Positions 53,444-63,368 are shown, numbered from the stretch's first letter. The stretch is DNA of 64,000 nucleotides from Brumimicrobium sp041655765 (GCA_041655765.1 JBBAEU010000001.1:124001-188000), one strand, 5' to 3'. The notes: generated by a model not told the origin, from the sequence alone. Numbers and translations: made by a program.

Positions 53444-54933
53444 TATTTCTTTTGTCGTTTAAAAAATTCAATAAAAAACCTAAAGTTTCCATCATGTGAG
53501 GCAGCAATCATAAGGATAACTGCGACTGGTAAAAGAATGATTGATGGACCCCAAATCCCAGTAACTGGCGAAACAATTCCTCCTTCTGCCATTTCTTCAC
53601 CAATGGTAATCATGACATAATAAATCATAAAAATGAGTGCTGCAATAACAACTGGAGCACCAAAACCACCTTTTTTAACAATCGCTCCCAATGGCGCACC
53701 AATAAAGAACAAGATTATGATTGAGAATGCCAATGCGATTTTTTGATGAAACTTGATTTCAAAACGTTTCATTGTGTTGATTCTGCCATTAATTAAACTT
53801 TGTTGATTATCAATGGATTGAATGTTGTTTCTTAAGTTGTATTTTAAAGAATTAATGGTTCGCTCCCTAATTTCTGTGTCCATATCGTCAAAATTATAAA
53901 TCGGAGTAATGTCTGCAACTTTTGATGTGTCTTTCTCTTGAATAGTGTCCGTTACCGCAAGAAGATCTTTCTTTTGTTTGTCTTGTTGTGACAAAGTGTC
54001 GTTAAATATTTTCTTCGATTCTGTTAACCTAAAAAAGGAATGTCGATTTTTATTATTTATACTCAGATTTCCAACCAACTCATTATAAATTCCTCTGATA
54101 GAGTCGGCAGCTTCATTTATCTGAAAAACATTGAGCATCTCATAATCATCTTTAAATAAATCGTCTTTAGACCTTTGGAGTTGAAACCCAACCATTTCTA
54201 ACTTAAAAGTGGCAATGTCAAAGTAAGATTTACGACTGGGGAAAAAGTTGCTTTGATCATTTTTTTCTTGAAAACTAGGGCCTTCCGACATTTCTTCAAT
54301 GATGTTTCCATTGAAGAGTTTAAAAAATAAAAACTCTCCATTTACTGCTTGGTATAATTCTCCAGAATCGGCTACAATTGTTTTGAGTTCATTATATTGT
54401 CGTCTGTCGTGAATAATAATATCTTTAAATTGATTGCCTTTTCCTTCTTTTATTTTAATGCTAAAACCCTCAATCTCCTGTGTATAAACGCCTGGGCGAA
54501 GAAAAGAAGCCATTTTCTTTTCTTGAATATCCCAGATAATCGAATGCCATTTGTAATTAGCTACAGGAATCACATAATTAGCAAAATAAAATGTACCGAT
54601 AGCAATTAAAATAGTTACACCAATGAGTGGACGAAGAATGCGCTGAATTGAAAGTCCGCTCGCTTTTAAAGCGGTTAACTCTAATCTTTCTCCTAAGTTT
54701 CCCATCACCATTAAGGACGAAAGAAGAATTGCCAAAGGCAAAGCCAGTGGAAGTAAGCCAGCGGAGACATAAAAAAGAAGCTCTAGAATAATGTTTATTT
54801 CCAAACCTTTTCCCATTAAGTCATCAATGTATTTCCATAGAAATTGCATGACCAACATAAACATGGAAATAAAGAAAGTGGCCAAAAATGGACCAATAAA
54901 AGACTTTATGAAAAACTTAGTTAACTTCTTCAT
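53443..54933 (-). CDS. LptF/LptG-family permease
   Basis: A 496-residue inner-membrane protein of the YjgP/YjgQ family. Three N-terminal helices (to about residue 115) include GNLGERLELTALKASGLS, the coupling helix. Three C-terminal helices (about 395-490) follow. The family moves lipopolysaccharide from the inner membrane to the outer membrane with LptB. The periplasmic part between the helix sets is about 270 residues, much longer than in E. coli LptF/G. It heads an operon with two glycosyltransferase genes. Confidence 0.9.
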   Translation of the reverse strand: MKKLTKFFIKSFIGPFLATFFISMFMLVMQFLWKYIDDLMGKGLEINIILELLFYVSAGLLPLALPLAILLSSLMVMGNLGERLELTALKASGLSIQRILRPLIGVTILIAIGTFYFANYVIPVANYKWHSIIWDIQEKKMASFLRPGVYTQEIEGFSIKIKEGKGNQFKDIIIHDRRQYNELKTIVADSGELYQAVNGEFLFFKLFNGNIIEEMSEGPSFQEKNDQSNFFPSRKSYFDIATFKLEMVGFQLQRSKDDLFKDDYEMLNVFQINEAADSIRGIYNELVGNLSINNKNRHSFFRLTESKKIFNDTLSQQDKQKKDLLAVTDTIQEKDTSKVADITPIYNFDDMDTEIRERTINSLKYNLRNNIQSIDNQQSLINGRINTMKRFEIKFHQKIALAFSIIILFFIGAPLGAIVKKGGFGAPVVIAALIFMIYYVMITIGEEMAEGGIVSPVTGIWGPSIILLPVAVILMIAASHDGNFRFFIEFFKRQKK

Positions 54934-55064
54934 TCTGTTAAATGGATTGCGAATTTAAGGAATTTAATCATTTTAAAACATTTTGTTTCGATGTAATATT
55001 TTCTTTTGGAATAGAATTGAGGAAATTGTATTTCCAGATGCTGGGATTATGCTCAAAATATTTT

Positions 55065-55096
55065 TTGTCGTTAATAAACAATTCTTAATATCTTTG
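55065..55096 (+). promoter_or_regulatory. Promoter TTG-N21-TATCTTTG, 4 nt before start
   Basis: TTG at 55065-55067 and TATCTTTG at 55089-55096 match the consensus exactly. Only TAGC lies between the -7 box and the ATG at 55101, the best-supported case of a leaderless start in this window. Confidence 0.65.
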
Positions 55097-55100
55097 TAGC

Positions 55101-55661
55101 ATGAAATGGATTGGTGACAGAATTAGTTTTGTTGATAATAAAGATAATATAAGCTTTGTAATTTATCCACCGAAAATAGGATGGAAAAAAATCGTTATGC
55201 TTTTATGGTTTATTTTATGGATTGCCATTGGAGTTTATATGACTTATCAATTTTTCAGAGATTTTTCAAGAGATGAAAAGATTGTTTTGGTCGTTTTTAT
55301 GTCGTTTTGGACATATTTTGCCATTCGTGTTGGTCGAACACTTCTCTATTTGTATTATGGGAGAGAATTTATAAAGTTAGACAAAGACGCTTTGAGAATC
55401 AAGCAGAGCATTGGACAATATGGTAAATCAAGAAAATATTTTATAGAAAATATTTCAAAACTAAAGTTGGAGTTTCCTAAAGAAAATTCTTTTAAAAAGG
55501 TTTATGAAGACTCATCATGGGTGATGGGGGAGAACAGAATTAAGTTTGAATTTTTTGGAAAAGAATATTCTTTCGGAAGAAAACTCAACGAAAAAGATGC
55601 AGATTTGCTTTTTAAGACAATTACAAGGAGAATTGAGAAGTTTATTAAGTTGAAGCGGTAA
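55101..55661 (+). CDS. Two-helix membrane protein with PH-like region, unknown
   Basis: A 186-residue protein. A short soluble N-terminus is followed by two transmembrane helices (about residues 30-50 and 60-80) and a beta/alpha cytoplasmic part that opens YYGREFIKLDKDALRIKQS. The layout of two helices and then a beta sandwich is like small bPH/DUF304-type membrane proteins, but I cannot assign a family. It has a strong promoter and no neighbours in the same operon. It ends 180 nt before the convergent M23 peptidase gene. Confidence 0.55.
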   Translation: MKWIGDRISFVDNKDNISFVIYPPKIGWKKIVMLLWFILWIAIGVYMTYQFFRDFSRDEKIVLVVFMSFWTYFAIRVGRTLLYLYYGREFIKLDKDALRIKQSIGQYGKSRKYFIENISKLKLEFPKENSFKKVYEDSSWVMGENRIKFEFFGKEYSFGRKLNEKDADLLFKTITRRIEKFIKLKR

Positions 55662-55796
55662 AATATTGTGCTAAAAGAACACAATCTATGAAAGTCGTTA
55701 GTTATGACGAAAGATTCAGTATATACATGAATGTTCAATGAGGATAAAAACCATTGAGAACGCTAAAAACCTTTTTGACAATTTATAAATTATGTT

Positions 55797-55841
55797 TGTT
55801 GGTGGTCAACCATAACCAACACAATAATCTTAGATTATGTG
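55797..55841. repeat. Two adjoining inverted repeats between convergent genes
   Basis: TGTTGGT (55797-55803) pairs with ACCAACA (55815-55821) and encloses a smaller GGT/ACC stem. Right beside it, ATAATCT/AGATTAT (55824-55838), flanked by CAC/GTG, forms a second palindrome that ends one base before the M23 stop. No T-tract follows either, so a bidirectional terminator role is only a guess. Confidence 0.45.
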
Positions 55842-57554
55842 TTAAAACGTCAAACTAATACTTTTCTCATTTACATTTCCAACATTATCTTCTGCATAAA
55901 TTATTACTTTTTTCTCACCTTTAAAATCCTTAGGTACATCAAAATAAAACAACCTTTGTTTGGGTTCATACGATAGTAAGTGCCATTTATCATCAAAGAA
56001 AATTTTGTAACTTTTTAGTCCAGATTCTTCTTCAACGATTGACAAATCCATCCTTTTTCGTGTAAAATGTGAGTTATTACTGAAATTTCTGAACTTTATC
56101 GAAGGTGGAATGGAGTCAATTTCTACTGAGAAAGTGCCGAAATCCCTTACCCTTGCAGTTATCCAACCCTCGTAAAAAGTTCCGCCTTCAGCAGCCTGCT
56201 TTCCTTTATTTGTCGTCCTTCTGATATACGATTGATTGGGAAAATCATTATGAACAGGAAGCATAATTTTATAAGTTGATTGCAGCGGAACATTATCATC
56301 TCCAAACCGAATGCTGTTATAAGAAGTCTCTAAAATAAGCGGAGTTGGCTCATACAAGATATTGGGCGGAAACATGATGTAATGACTATTTTCATAACTG
56401 AGAAAAGCACTGTCAGGATATAGTGTTTTTTCTGCCGAATATAGATTTTGTTCCTGGACCATTTCGCCGTTTTCCGTTTCCACCTCGAAAGCCAACATAC
56501 TCGTATTTCCGTATGCATCTTTAACAATGTATTTTACAGAATAGTTATTGTTTGGGAGTGCTTTAAATATGCCATTGTTTTTATTCTTCCTATAAATAGG
56601 CAAGGAATTATGTTTTGTTTTAAATGCTTTGTGAAAATGGCGACGTGAACGGTGGTACTCTTCATAATCCTTGTGTGTATTGATTTGACGGTTACTGTGA
56701 AAAGAAATACGGTCGATTTGTTGAGAAAAAATAGTGTCATTATTAATCAACAAAAACGCTTCGTAAACTCCACAAATATTGTTTGCAGCATTCAGCTTAT
56801 CAATCACATCAAAAGCAAATCCTATTCCTCCTTCTTGTGATAAATAGGAGACAGGAACGTTGATTTTTCCATTATTAATGGTAAAGTTTCCATTTCCACC
56901 GCTGACTGTGAAAACATTTGATTTATTCGGAACTCTATAACCTTCTTTGGTTAAACTATACAATTTCACTCTTCGGATTGTAGGACGAACATCATCCTGA
57001 ACATTGAAATTAAATAACAACGGATTCAATGCTTCCTCTGTTTCAGTTTCTCTAATTTCAAAATGTAAATGTGGTGCGGTACTGCTTCCCGTATTTCCAG
57101 ACAAAGCAATGACTTCCCCACGTTTTACCTTGATTGAATCTTTTGTAGGATAATAATCAAAACTAAAACTTTCTCCTTTTCTTTGTTGCACTTCAGCTAG
57201 TTTCCCAATTTTTCCATTAAAACTTTTTAAATGAGCATAGACAGAAGTTAATCCAATTTTTGGATGGTCAATATAAACTACATGACCATATCCCCAAGGA
57301 GAGACCCGAATTCTGGAGACATAGCCATCTTCTATTGCCTTTACTTTATAGCCTATTCGGCGGTTTGTTTTAAAATCTATTCCTGTATGAAAATGATTAG
57401 ATCTCAACTCACCAAAATTACCTGCTAAAATAAGAGGAATATCAAGCGGAGCCCTTAGAGATATTGAGTAATTAATGTTTTTTTGTGAAAAGGATATATT
57501 ATTAAAGTTTGTAATTAAGACAAGTCCAATCAAACAATATTTAATAAAGTTCAT
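55842..57554 (-). CDS. M23-family metallopeptidase
   Basis: A 570-residue secreted protein with a signal peptide (ending ISFSQKN). Residues about 40-185 form an M23/LytM zinc peptidase with HFHTGID (His56, Asp60) and HLHFEI (His162, His164), so the active site is complete. The remaining about 380 residues are beta-rich repeats that may bind the cell wall or partners; their role is unknown. The enzyme probably cuts peptidoglycan crosslinks. It lies 12 nt after dnaE and is likely co-transcribed with it. Confidence 0.9.
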   Translation of the reverse strand: MNFIKYCLIGLVLITNFNNISFSQKNINYSISLRAPLDIPLILAGNFGELRSNHFHTGIDFKTNRRIGYKVKAIEDGYVSRIRVSPWGYGHVVYIDHPKIGLTSVYAHLKSFNGKIGKLAEVQQRKGESFSFDYYPTKDSIKVKRGEVIALSGNTGSSTAPHLHFEIRETETEEALNPLLFNFNVQDDVRPTIRRVKLYSLTKEGYRVPNKSNVFTVSGGNGNFTINNGKINVPVSYLSQEGGIGFAFDVIDKLNAANNICGVYEAFLLINNDTIFSQQIDRISFHSNRQINTHKDYEEYHRSRRHFHKAFKTKHNSLPIYRKNKNNGIFKALPNNNYSVKYIVKDAYGNTSMLAFEVETENGEMVQEQNLYSAEKTLYPDSAFLSYENSHYIMFPPNILYEPTPLILETSYNSIRFGDDNVPLQSTYKIMLPVHNDFPNQSYIRRTTNKGKQAAEGGTFYEGWITARVRDFGTFSVEIDSIPPSIKFRNFSNNSHFTRKRMDLSIVEEESGLKSYKIFFDDKWHLLSYEPKQRLFYFDVPKDFKGEKKVIIYAEDNVGNVNEKSISLTF

Positions 57555-57566
57555 TTAAAAGATGGT

Positions 57567-60500
57567 TTATACAAGTTTATATTTAATGTTCGATTCGTTA
57601 AGGCACTGAATAACTTTATTATTCAAATCGACTTTAATTCTTCTCGATGGCATTTCTATATCTAACTTATTCGTTAAATCATAAATCCTGAATTTAATCG
57701 GAATATTTCCTTGATTTTCTTTAAAAACATCTTCTAAAACATCTATAAATTCGCTGTTGATATCTACGAGCGGAACAGATAATTCTATTGCTTTAGCCTT
57801 GCTTTCTCTTAATTTACTAAGATAGTCCATTTTAAGAATTTTGAATTCAAATTCATTTGGATTAAAACGCTTTGGTTGAATTTTTCCTGTAAAGTAAAGA
57901 AAAACTCCATCAATTAAATACTGCTTGAAACGCCCATAATCTTCCCTAAAAATATTGATTTTATAAGAATCATCGTAGTCTTCAAAAGTCAATGTTCCAA
58001 ATGGGTCTCCATTTTTTGTAAAACGATGCTCAACCATTGTCAAAATTGCAGCTACGGTAAACTCACGATTTTGATTCTCAGAAACATTCTTAATATCACT
58101 TAATGTGCCATTACAAAACGACTGAATATCAATAAGGTAGTCGTCTAAAGGATGTCCAGAAATGTAAATTCCAACAACTTCTTTTTCGCGTTTTAATTTT
58201 TGTATTGTTGACCATTCCTTTGCTGGAGGAATCCGTGGGGCAGGGGATTCTACACCTGTTCCTTCTCCAAAAAGACTTACTTGTTTTGAGTTTTGGTTCT
58301 CTTGATAATTATTTCCAAATTTAATTGCGTTTGTGATGAATGATCTTCCACTTTCTTCTTCGAAATATTGAGCACGATGTATGTTTTCAAAGGAATCTAA
58401 TGCACCCGATAAAATCAATCCTTCATACGCCTTTTTATTACATTTTGAATTGTCAACTCGCTTTGTAACATCAAAAATATCTTTGAATGGACCATTTTCT
58501 ATTCGCTCTTGAACAATTGCCTCGACAGGAGCTTCACCCACACCTTTAATTGCACCCAATCCAAATCGGATGGCGCCATCTTTGTTAACCGTAAACTTGA
58601 AATTAGATTCATTAATATCAGGACCAAGAACATCTAATCCCATACGTCGGCACTCGTTCATAAAGAATGTTACTTGCTTGATATCATTCATGTTATTGCT
58701 TAAAACGGATGCCATATATTCAGCTGGATAATTCGCTTTTAAGTAAGCGGTTTGGTAAGCAATCCAAGCATAGCAAGTAGAGTGGGATTTGTTAAACGCA
58801 TACGAAGCAAACGCTTCCCAGTCGTGCCAAATTTTTTCTAATATTTTTGTATTGTGTCCTAAATTAGAACCTTGCTCCAAGAACATTGGTTTTAACTTCT
58901 TGAGCAAGCTAAAATCTTTTTTTCCCATTGCTTTTCTCAAAACATCGGCCTGACCCTTTGAAAAACCAGCTAACTTCTGAGAAAGTAACATCACCTGTTC
59001 TTGATAAACTGTAATGCCATAAGTTTCTTCAAGGTATTCTTTTTGAGCTTCTAAATCATAAGTAATTTCTTGTTCTCCATTTTTACGCTTAATAAAACTA
59101 GGAATATACTCGATTGGACCCGGTCGATACAAAGCATTCATCGCAATTAAATCTGCAAAAGTCGTTGGTTTTAAATCCCGCATATATTTCTGCATTCCAG
59201 GTGACTCATATTGAAAAACACCAACTGTTTCTCCTTTTTGGAACAATTCGTATGTTTTTTCGTCATCTAGAGGGAAATCATCAGGAATTAAATCTATACC
59301 TTTGGTTTCTTTGACAAAAGCAACAGCATCTTTAATTAAAGTTAGCGTTTTTAATCCTAAAAAATCCATCTTTAACAAACCAGCCTCTTCAACAACAGAG
59401 TTGTCGTATTGCGTACAGTACATGTTAGAGTCTTTTGCTAATGCAACAGGAACATATTCCGTAATATCTCTTGGAGTAATGATGACGCCACACGCATGAA
59501 TGCCTGTGTTTCTCATTGTTCCTTCAATCTTACGTGCGTTTTGCAAAACATTGGCTTGTAAATCCACACCATTAGAAATGCGCAACAATTCATTCGCCAT
59601 TTCGATGCTTTCTTGTTTCCCTTTTAATTTTTCAGCTAAAGAAATTTCATCCAACTTAAAAAGTTTAGACAAAGAAATGTCAGGAATAAGTTTTGCAAGT
59701 CTGTCAGCTTCATACAAAGGTAAATCTAAAACCCTAGCTGTATCTCTCACGGAGGATTTTGCAGCCATTGTACCATAGGTAATGATTTGTGCAACTTGAT
59801 TCTCGCCGTATTTATCAATTACCCAGTTGATTACTTTACCACGCCCTTCATCGTCAAAATCTATATCAATATCTGGCATTGAAATACGTTCTGGATTTAG
59901 GAATCGCTCAAAAAGCAGGTCATATTTTATCGGGTCGATATTGGTAATTCCTGTGCAATATGCAACGGCAGAACCAGCAGCAGAACCACGTCCTGGACCA
60001 ACAACTACGCCCATTTCTCTGGCTGCATTACAGAAGTCTTGAACAATTAAGAAATAACCAGGATAACCCGTTTTTTCAATCGTTTCTAGTTCAAAGTTTA
60101 ACCGATCTTTTATTTCATCTGTAACTTCAGAATAACGTTTTTTAGCACCTTCAAAAACCAAGTGTCTGAGGTAATTATTTTCTCCTCGTTTTCCTCCGTC
60201 TTTTAAGTCCTTTGGGTCTTTAAATTCCTCTGGGATATCAAAAGCGGGTAGTAAAATTTCACTTTTAAGTTTATAATATTCACATTTTTCTACAATTTCC
60301 ATTGTATTTTTGATGGCATCAGGAATATCAGCAAACAATTCCTTCATTTCTTTTGGTGAGCGGAAATAGTAGTTGTTATTTGGAATACCATATCTAAACC
60401 CTCTACCACGACCAATAGGTGTTTGGATGGTTTCACCTTGGTCAATACAAAGTAAAACATCCAATATCTCAGCATCTTTTTGCTCCGAATAACGTGTGAA

Positions 60501-61931
60501 ATTTGTAGCCACTAATTTTACATCGTGTTTCCTTGCAAGTTCAATTAAAACCTTATTTACACGTTCTTCATCTTCTTGACCGTGGCGCATGATTTCAATA
60601 TAAAAATCATCTTTAAACTGGTTTTTCCACCAAATTAAGGCATCTTCAGCTTGTTTTTCACCAATATTCAATATTTTATGTGGAATTTCACCGTCGATGC
60701 TTCCAGATAGAACAATCAAATCTTCCTTATATTTTTCAATAATTTTTTTGTCAATCCTCGGAACGTAATATTTGCCCTGTGTAAACGCTATTGAAGCCAT
60801 TTTTGAAAGATTATGATAGCCATTTTTGTTTTTTGCTAGGATGACAACTTTATAGCCATCATCCCTTGAAACCCTGCTTGTATGGTTCTTACAAACATTA
60901 AACTCACACCCAATGATTGGCAAAATTTCCGTTTTATCAAATGGTTCACCTTTTTCTTCAGCCTCTGCTTTTGCTTGCTTAATTTGAATATTATGTTGTG
61001 TAATATATTTTTCAAAATGAAATGCGCCCATCATATTTCCATTGTCTGTTAAAGCAATGGCAGGCATGTTGTACTTGGCAGCATTATCAATGAGGTTTTT
61101 AATGCTCATGGTTGAGTTCAAAACCGTAAATTGAGAATAATTGTGTAAGTGTACAAATTGTGTATCTTCTAATTGCTCAAGCCCTTTCTTAATATCTATT
61201 TTTGAAACTTTTTCATCTGTTTCAGACTGTTTTCTTAATTCGGCACTTCTATTTTTTAGGTTGATATGCTTCAGTCCAACTGGCTGAATTGCATTCTTAT
61301 TAACCGTTGTAAACTCTTCAAAATAACTTTCATCAACTTGTAAATCGTGTGCTGTAAAAACGCGTTTACGAATCAATTCAAAAAACGAGCGAGCAGTCGC
61401 TTCAACGTCAGCTGTTGCATTATGAGCTTCGTTAAATGGAATATTGAATAGAAATTCATGAAGTTCCGTTAATGTAGGATATTTGAATTTACCGCCACGA
61501 CCTCCAGGTATTTGACACAACTGTGCTGTGGTTTCAGTACAGGTATCTAACACAGGCATATTGTGCATGGTTGTTTCTGTTTTTTGCCTAACAAACTCAG
61601 ATCCCAAGACATTGATGTCAAACCCTACATTTTGACCCACAATAAATTTAGCTTTCTTAAGAACTTCATTAAACTCCTCAAGCATTTTATCCAATGAAAT
61701 TCCTTCTTTTTCGGCTAACAATGTTGAAATTCCATGAATTTCCTCTGCATTAAAAGGGATGTCAAAACCTTCAGGTTTGATTAAATAATCTTTGGCTTCG
61801 ATTAATGCTCCGTTTTTATCATGAAGCTGCCAAGCAATTTGAACGACTCGCGGCCAATTGTCGGTGTCTGTGTACGGACGATTCCAATCCTTAGGTAAAC
61901 CAGTGGTTTCTGTGTCAAAAACAATATACAT
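57567..61931 (-). CDS. dnaE: DNA polymerase III alpha subunit with N-terminal proofreading exonuclease
   Basis: A 1454-residue replicative polymerase. Residues 1-190 are a DEDDh exonuclease (FDTETTGLP, GQNVGFDINVL, HNATADVEAT). The PHP domain follows from about 255 (FVHLHNYSQFTVLNSTM). The polymerase core has GPGRGSAAGSAVAY, the catalytic PDIDIDFDDEGR and FNKSHSTCYAW. The C-terminal OB fold lies around 1230-1300 (FTVAAILTMVEHRFTKNGDP). The fusion places proofreading on the same chain as the polymerase. A palindrome cluster lies about 50-75 nt upstream of the start. Confidence 0.97.
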   Translation of the reverse strand: MYIVFDTETTGLPKDWNRPYTDTDNWPRVVQIAWQLHDKNGALIEAKDYLIKPEGFDIPFNAEEIHGISTLLAEKEGISLDKMLEEFNEVLKKAKFIVGQNVGFDINVLGSEFVRQKTETTMHNMPVLDTCTETTAQLCQIPGGRGGKFKYPTLTELHEFLFNIPFNEAHNATADVEATARSFFELIRKRVFTAHDLQVDESYFEEFTTVNKNAIQPVGLKHINLKNRSAELRKQSETDEKVSKIDIKKGLEQLEDTQFVHLHNYSQFTVLNSTMSIKNLIDNAAKYNMPAIALTDNGNMMGAFHFEKYITQHNIQIKQAKAEAEEKGEPFDKTEILPIIGCEFNVCKNHTSRVSRDDGYKVVILAKNKNGYHNLSKMASIAFTQGKYYVPRIDKKIIEKYKEDLIVLSGSIDGEIPHKILNIGEKQAEDALIWWKNQFKDDFYIEIMRHGQEDEERVNKVLIELARKHDVKLVATNFTRYSEQKDAEILDVLLCIDQGETIQTPIGRGRGFRYGIPNNNYYFRSPKEMKELFADIPDAIKNTMEIVEKCEYYKLKSEILLPAFDIPEEFKDPKDLKDGGKRGENNYLRHLVFEGAKKRYSEVTDEIKDRLNFELETIEKTGYPGYFLIVQDFCNAAREMGVVVGPGRGSAAGSAVAYCTGITNIDPIKYDLLFERFLNPERISMPDIDIDFDDEGRGKVINWVIDKYGENQVAQIITYGTMAAKSSVRDTARVLDLPLYEADRLAKLIPDISLSKLFKLDEISLAEKLKGKQESIEMANELLRISNGVDLQANVLQNARKIEGTMRNTGIHACGVIITPRDITEYVPVALAKDSNMYCTQYDNSVVEEAGLLKMDFLGLKTLTLIKDAVAFVKETKGIDLIPDDFPLDDEKTYELFQKGETVGVFQYESPGMQKYMRDLKPTTFADLIAMNALYRPGPIEYIPSFIKRKNGEQEITYDLEAQKEYLEETYGITVYQEQVMLLSQKLAGFSKGQADVLRKAMGKKDFSLLKKLKPMFLEQGSNLGHNTKILEKIWHDWEAFASYAFNKSHSTCYAWIAYQTAYLKANYPAEYMASVLSNNMNDIKQVTFFMNECRRMGLDVLGPDINESNFKFTVNKDGAIRFGLGAIKGVGEAPVEAIVQERIENGPFKDIFDVTKRVDNSKCNKKAYEGLILSGALDSFENIHRAQYFEEESGRSFITNAIKFGNNYQENQNSKQVSLFGEGTGVESPAPRIPPAKEWSTIQKLKREKEVVGIYISGHPLDDYLIDIQSFCNGTLSDIKNVSENQNREFTVAAILTMVEHRFTKNGDPFGTLTFEDYDDSYKINIFREDYGRFKQYLIDGVFLYFTGKIQPKRFNPNEFEFKILKMDYLSKLRESKAKAIELSVPLVDINSEFIDVLEDVFKENQGNIPIKFRIYDLTNKLDIEMPSRRIKVDLNNKVIQCLNESNIKYKLV

Positions 61932-61980
61932 AATTTACTTACTTTATTTAGATGGTATGATAAATAAAAATAACTTTTTC

Positions 61981-62005
61981 TGTAAGACATTTACATTGTG
62001 TAAAT
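61981..62005. promoter_or_regulatory. Operator-like palindromes upstream of dnaE
   Basis: Three TGTAA/TTACA half-sites alternate: TGTAA (61981-61985), TTACA (61991-61995) and TGTAA (61999-62003). The last two form a perfect 17-bp palindrome ATTTACA-TTG-TGTAAAT (61989-62005). This is typical of a dimeric repressor site. The regulator is not known. Confidence 0.4.
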
Positions 62006-62228
62006 ATATGATTTTTAGATATAGTTTTAAAATTTTTCAGGAACAGTTATCAACAATGATACTGTCATAAATTAAAATTTGTTGCTATGATAAAAGATTG
62101 AAATATCGTTACTGTGAACCTGATTTTCTGTGTTAAATATATTGAAAATCATCGGGTTGTACAGGAACTTGTTCATTTAGTTATTGACTAAAGCAGGAGA
62201 GAGGTTAAGGATTATGAGGTGAGGGTAG

Positions 62229-63368
62229 TTATTTTTTCACAATTTTACTGCGTTGAAATGTTTGACCTTTGTCGTCTGTGAGTATTACGAAGTAAATTCC
62301 CGCTGATTGTTCGCTGATGTCAAGTGTATTTACGTGCATCTTTCTAGCAATAATTTGTCCTGTAAGATTGATCAGTTTAACATTTGTCTGAACAGAAAAA
62401 TGAATTACATTGTTTACAGGGTTTGGATATATACTTACTAAATTGCTCGTTTTATGGCTTTCAACAGAAGTTGTATTGGATATTTCATGTTGACTAAAAA
62501 AACGCCATATTTCTGTGCAAGCATCAAAGTCCATACAAGTAATTTCACTTGAAGACGGCATTGGTGAATTCGGCCAAGAGTGACCGCCACCTGTAACTTT
62601 AAAAAGCTCTACAGTATGTCCATTTATCCCGCCTTCATACAAATGCCGCTCGGCTGTTGCATCATCATTGATGTCAATATCTGGGATTGAAGTAATGGTT
62701 GGAACGATATTGCAATTGTTTTGATTAACCCAAAAAAGAGTTACATCTTCTATAGCTTTCATAGTTGAAGTTCCTGTGTAAGGATTGATAGCATCATCTG
62801 TACCGTGTATATGCATTGTTGGAATAGGTCGTACGGGATTACAATTGTTATACATATTTACAGACATTGAGCCTGTAATCCCAGCAACTGCTGCAAAACG
62901 ATTACTTTGACAAGCTAAAGCATAAGCCATAAAACTCCCGTTTGACATTCCTGTGCAGTAAATACGATTGGGATTTATTGTATATTGCGCAGATATAGTA
63001 TCAATGAGAGCTTCTAAAAAACCTACATCATCTACAGTAGAACCTAAAACATTTCCATAGTTCCAAAAGCTAACTCCTAACATTGTAGAACCATCAGGAT
63101 TAACGATGATAAAGTTAGCGGTATCCGCTATGGATCTAAAGTCACGGTATTGAGCAAATTGACTTCCACTGGAACTTGTTCCGTGTAATCCTATTACCAT
63201 TGGAACAGGATTCCCTTGCACATAAGATGCAGGGACATAGAATGAATATGTTCGGTTAATTCCTCCATAATTAAACGAGCCATTAATCGTTACTTGTGCG
63301 TTTAACGATGTTACAACCGTTGTAAGTACAACTGTCAATGTGAGTAATGCTTTTTTTATCTTTTTCAT
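62229..63368 (-). CDS. Secreted PHB depolymerase/feruloyl-esterase-like hydrolase with type IX sorting domain
   Basis: A 379-residue protein with a signal peptide (ending SLNAQ). The alpha/beta-hydrolase has LHGTSSSG (oxyanion), GMSNGSFMAY (nucleophile Ser), HIHGTDD (acid) and GGGHSWPN (catalytic His), the pattern of the LpqC/PHB depolymerase family, which cleaves polyester or feruloyl bonds. The final about 75 residues are a Por-type sorting domain (SIYPNPVNNVIHF ... GIYFVILTDDKG ... SKIVKK). The ATG at 63368 is preferred; the frame to 63437 adds a hydrophilic extension. Confidence 0.9.
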   Translation of the reverse strand: MKKIKKALLTLTVVLTTVVTSLNAQVTINGSFNYGGINRTYSFYVPASYVQGNPVPMVIGLHGTSSSGSQFAQYRDFRSIADTANFIIVNPDGSTMLGVSFWNYGNVLGSTVDDVGFLEALIDTISAQYTINPNRIYCTGMSNGSFMAYALACQSNRFAAVAGITGSMSVNMYNNCNPVRPIPTMHIHGTDDAINPYTGTSTMKAIEDVTLFWVNQNNCNIVPTITSIPDIDINDDATAERHLYEGGINGHTVELFKVTGGGHSWPNSPMPSSSEITCMDFDACTEIWRFFSQHEISNTTSVESHKTSNLVSIYPNPVNNVIHFSVQTNVKLINLTGQIIARKMHVNTLDISEQSAGIYFVILTDDKGQTFQRSKIVKK

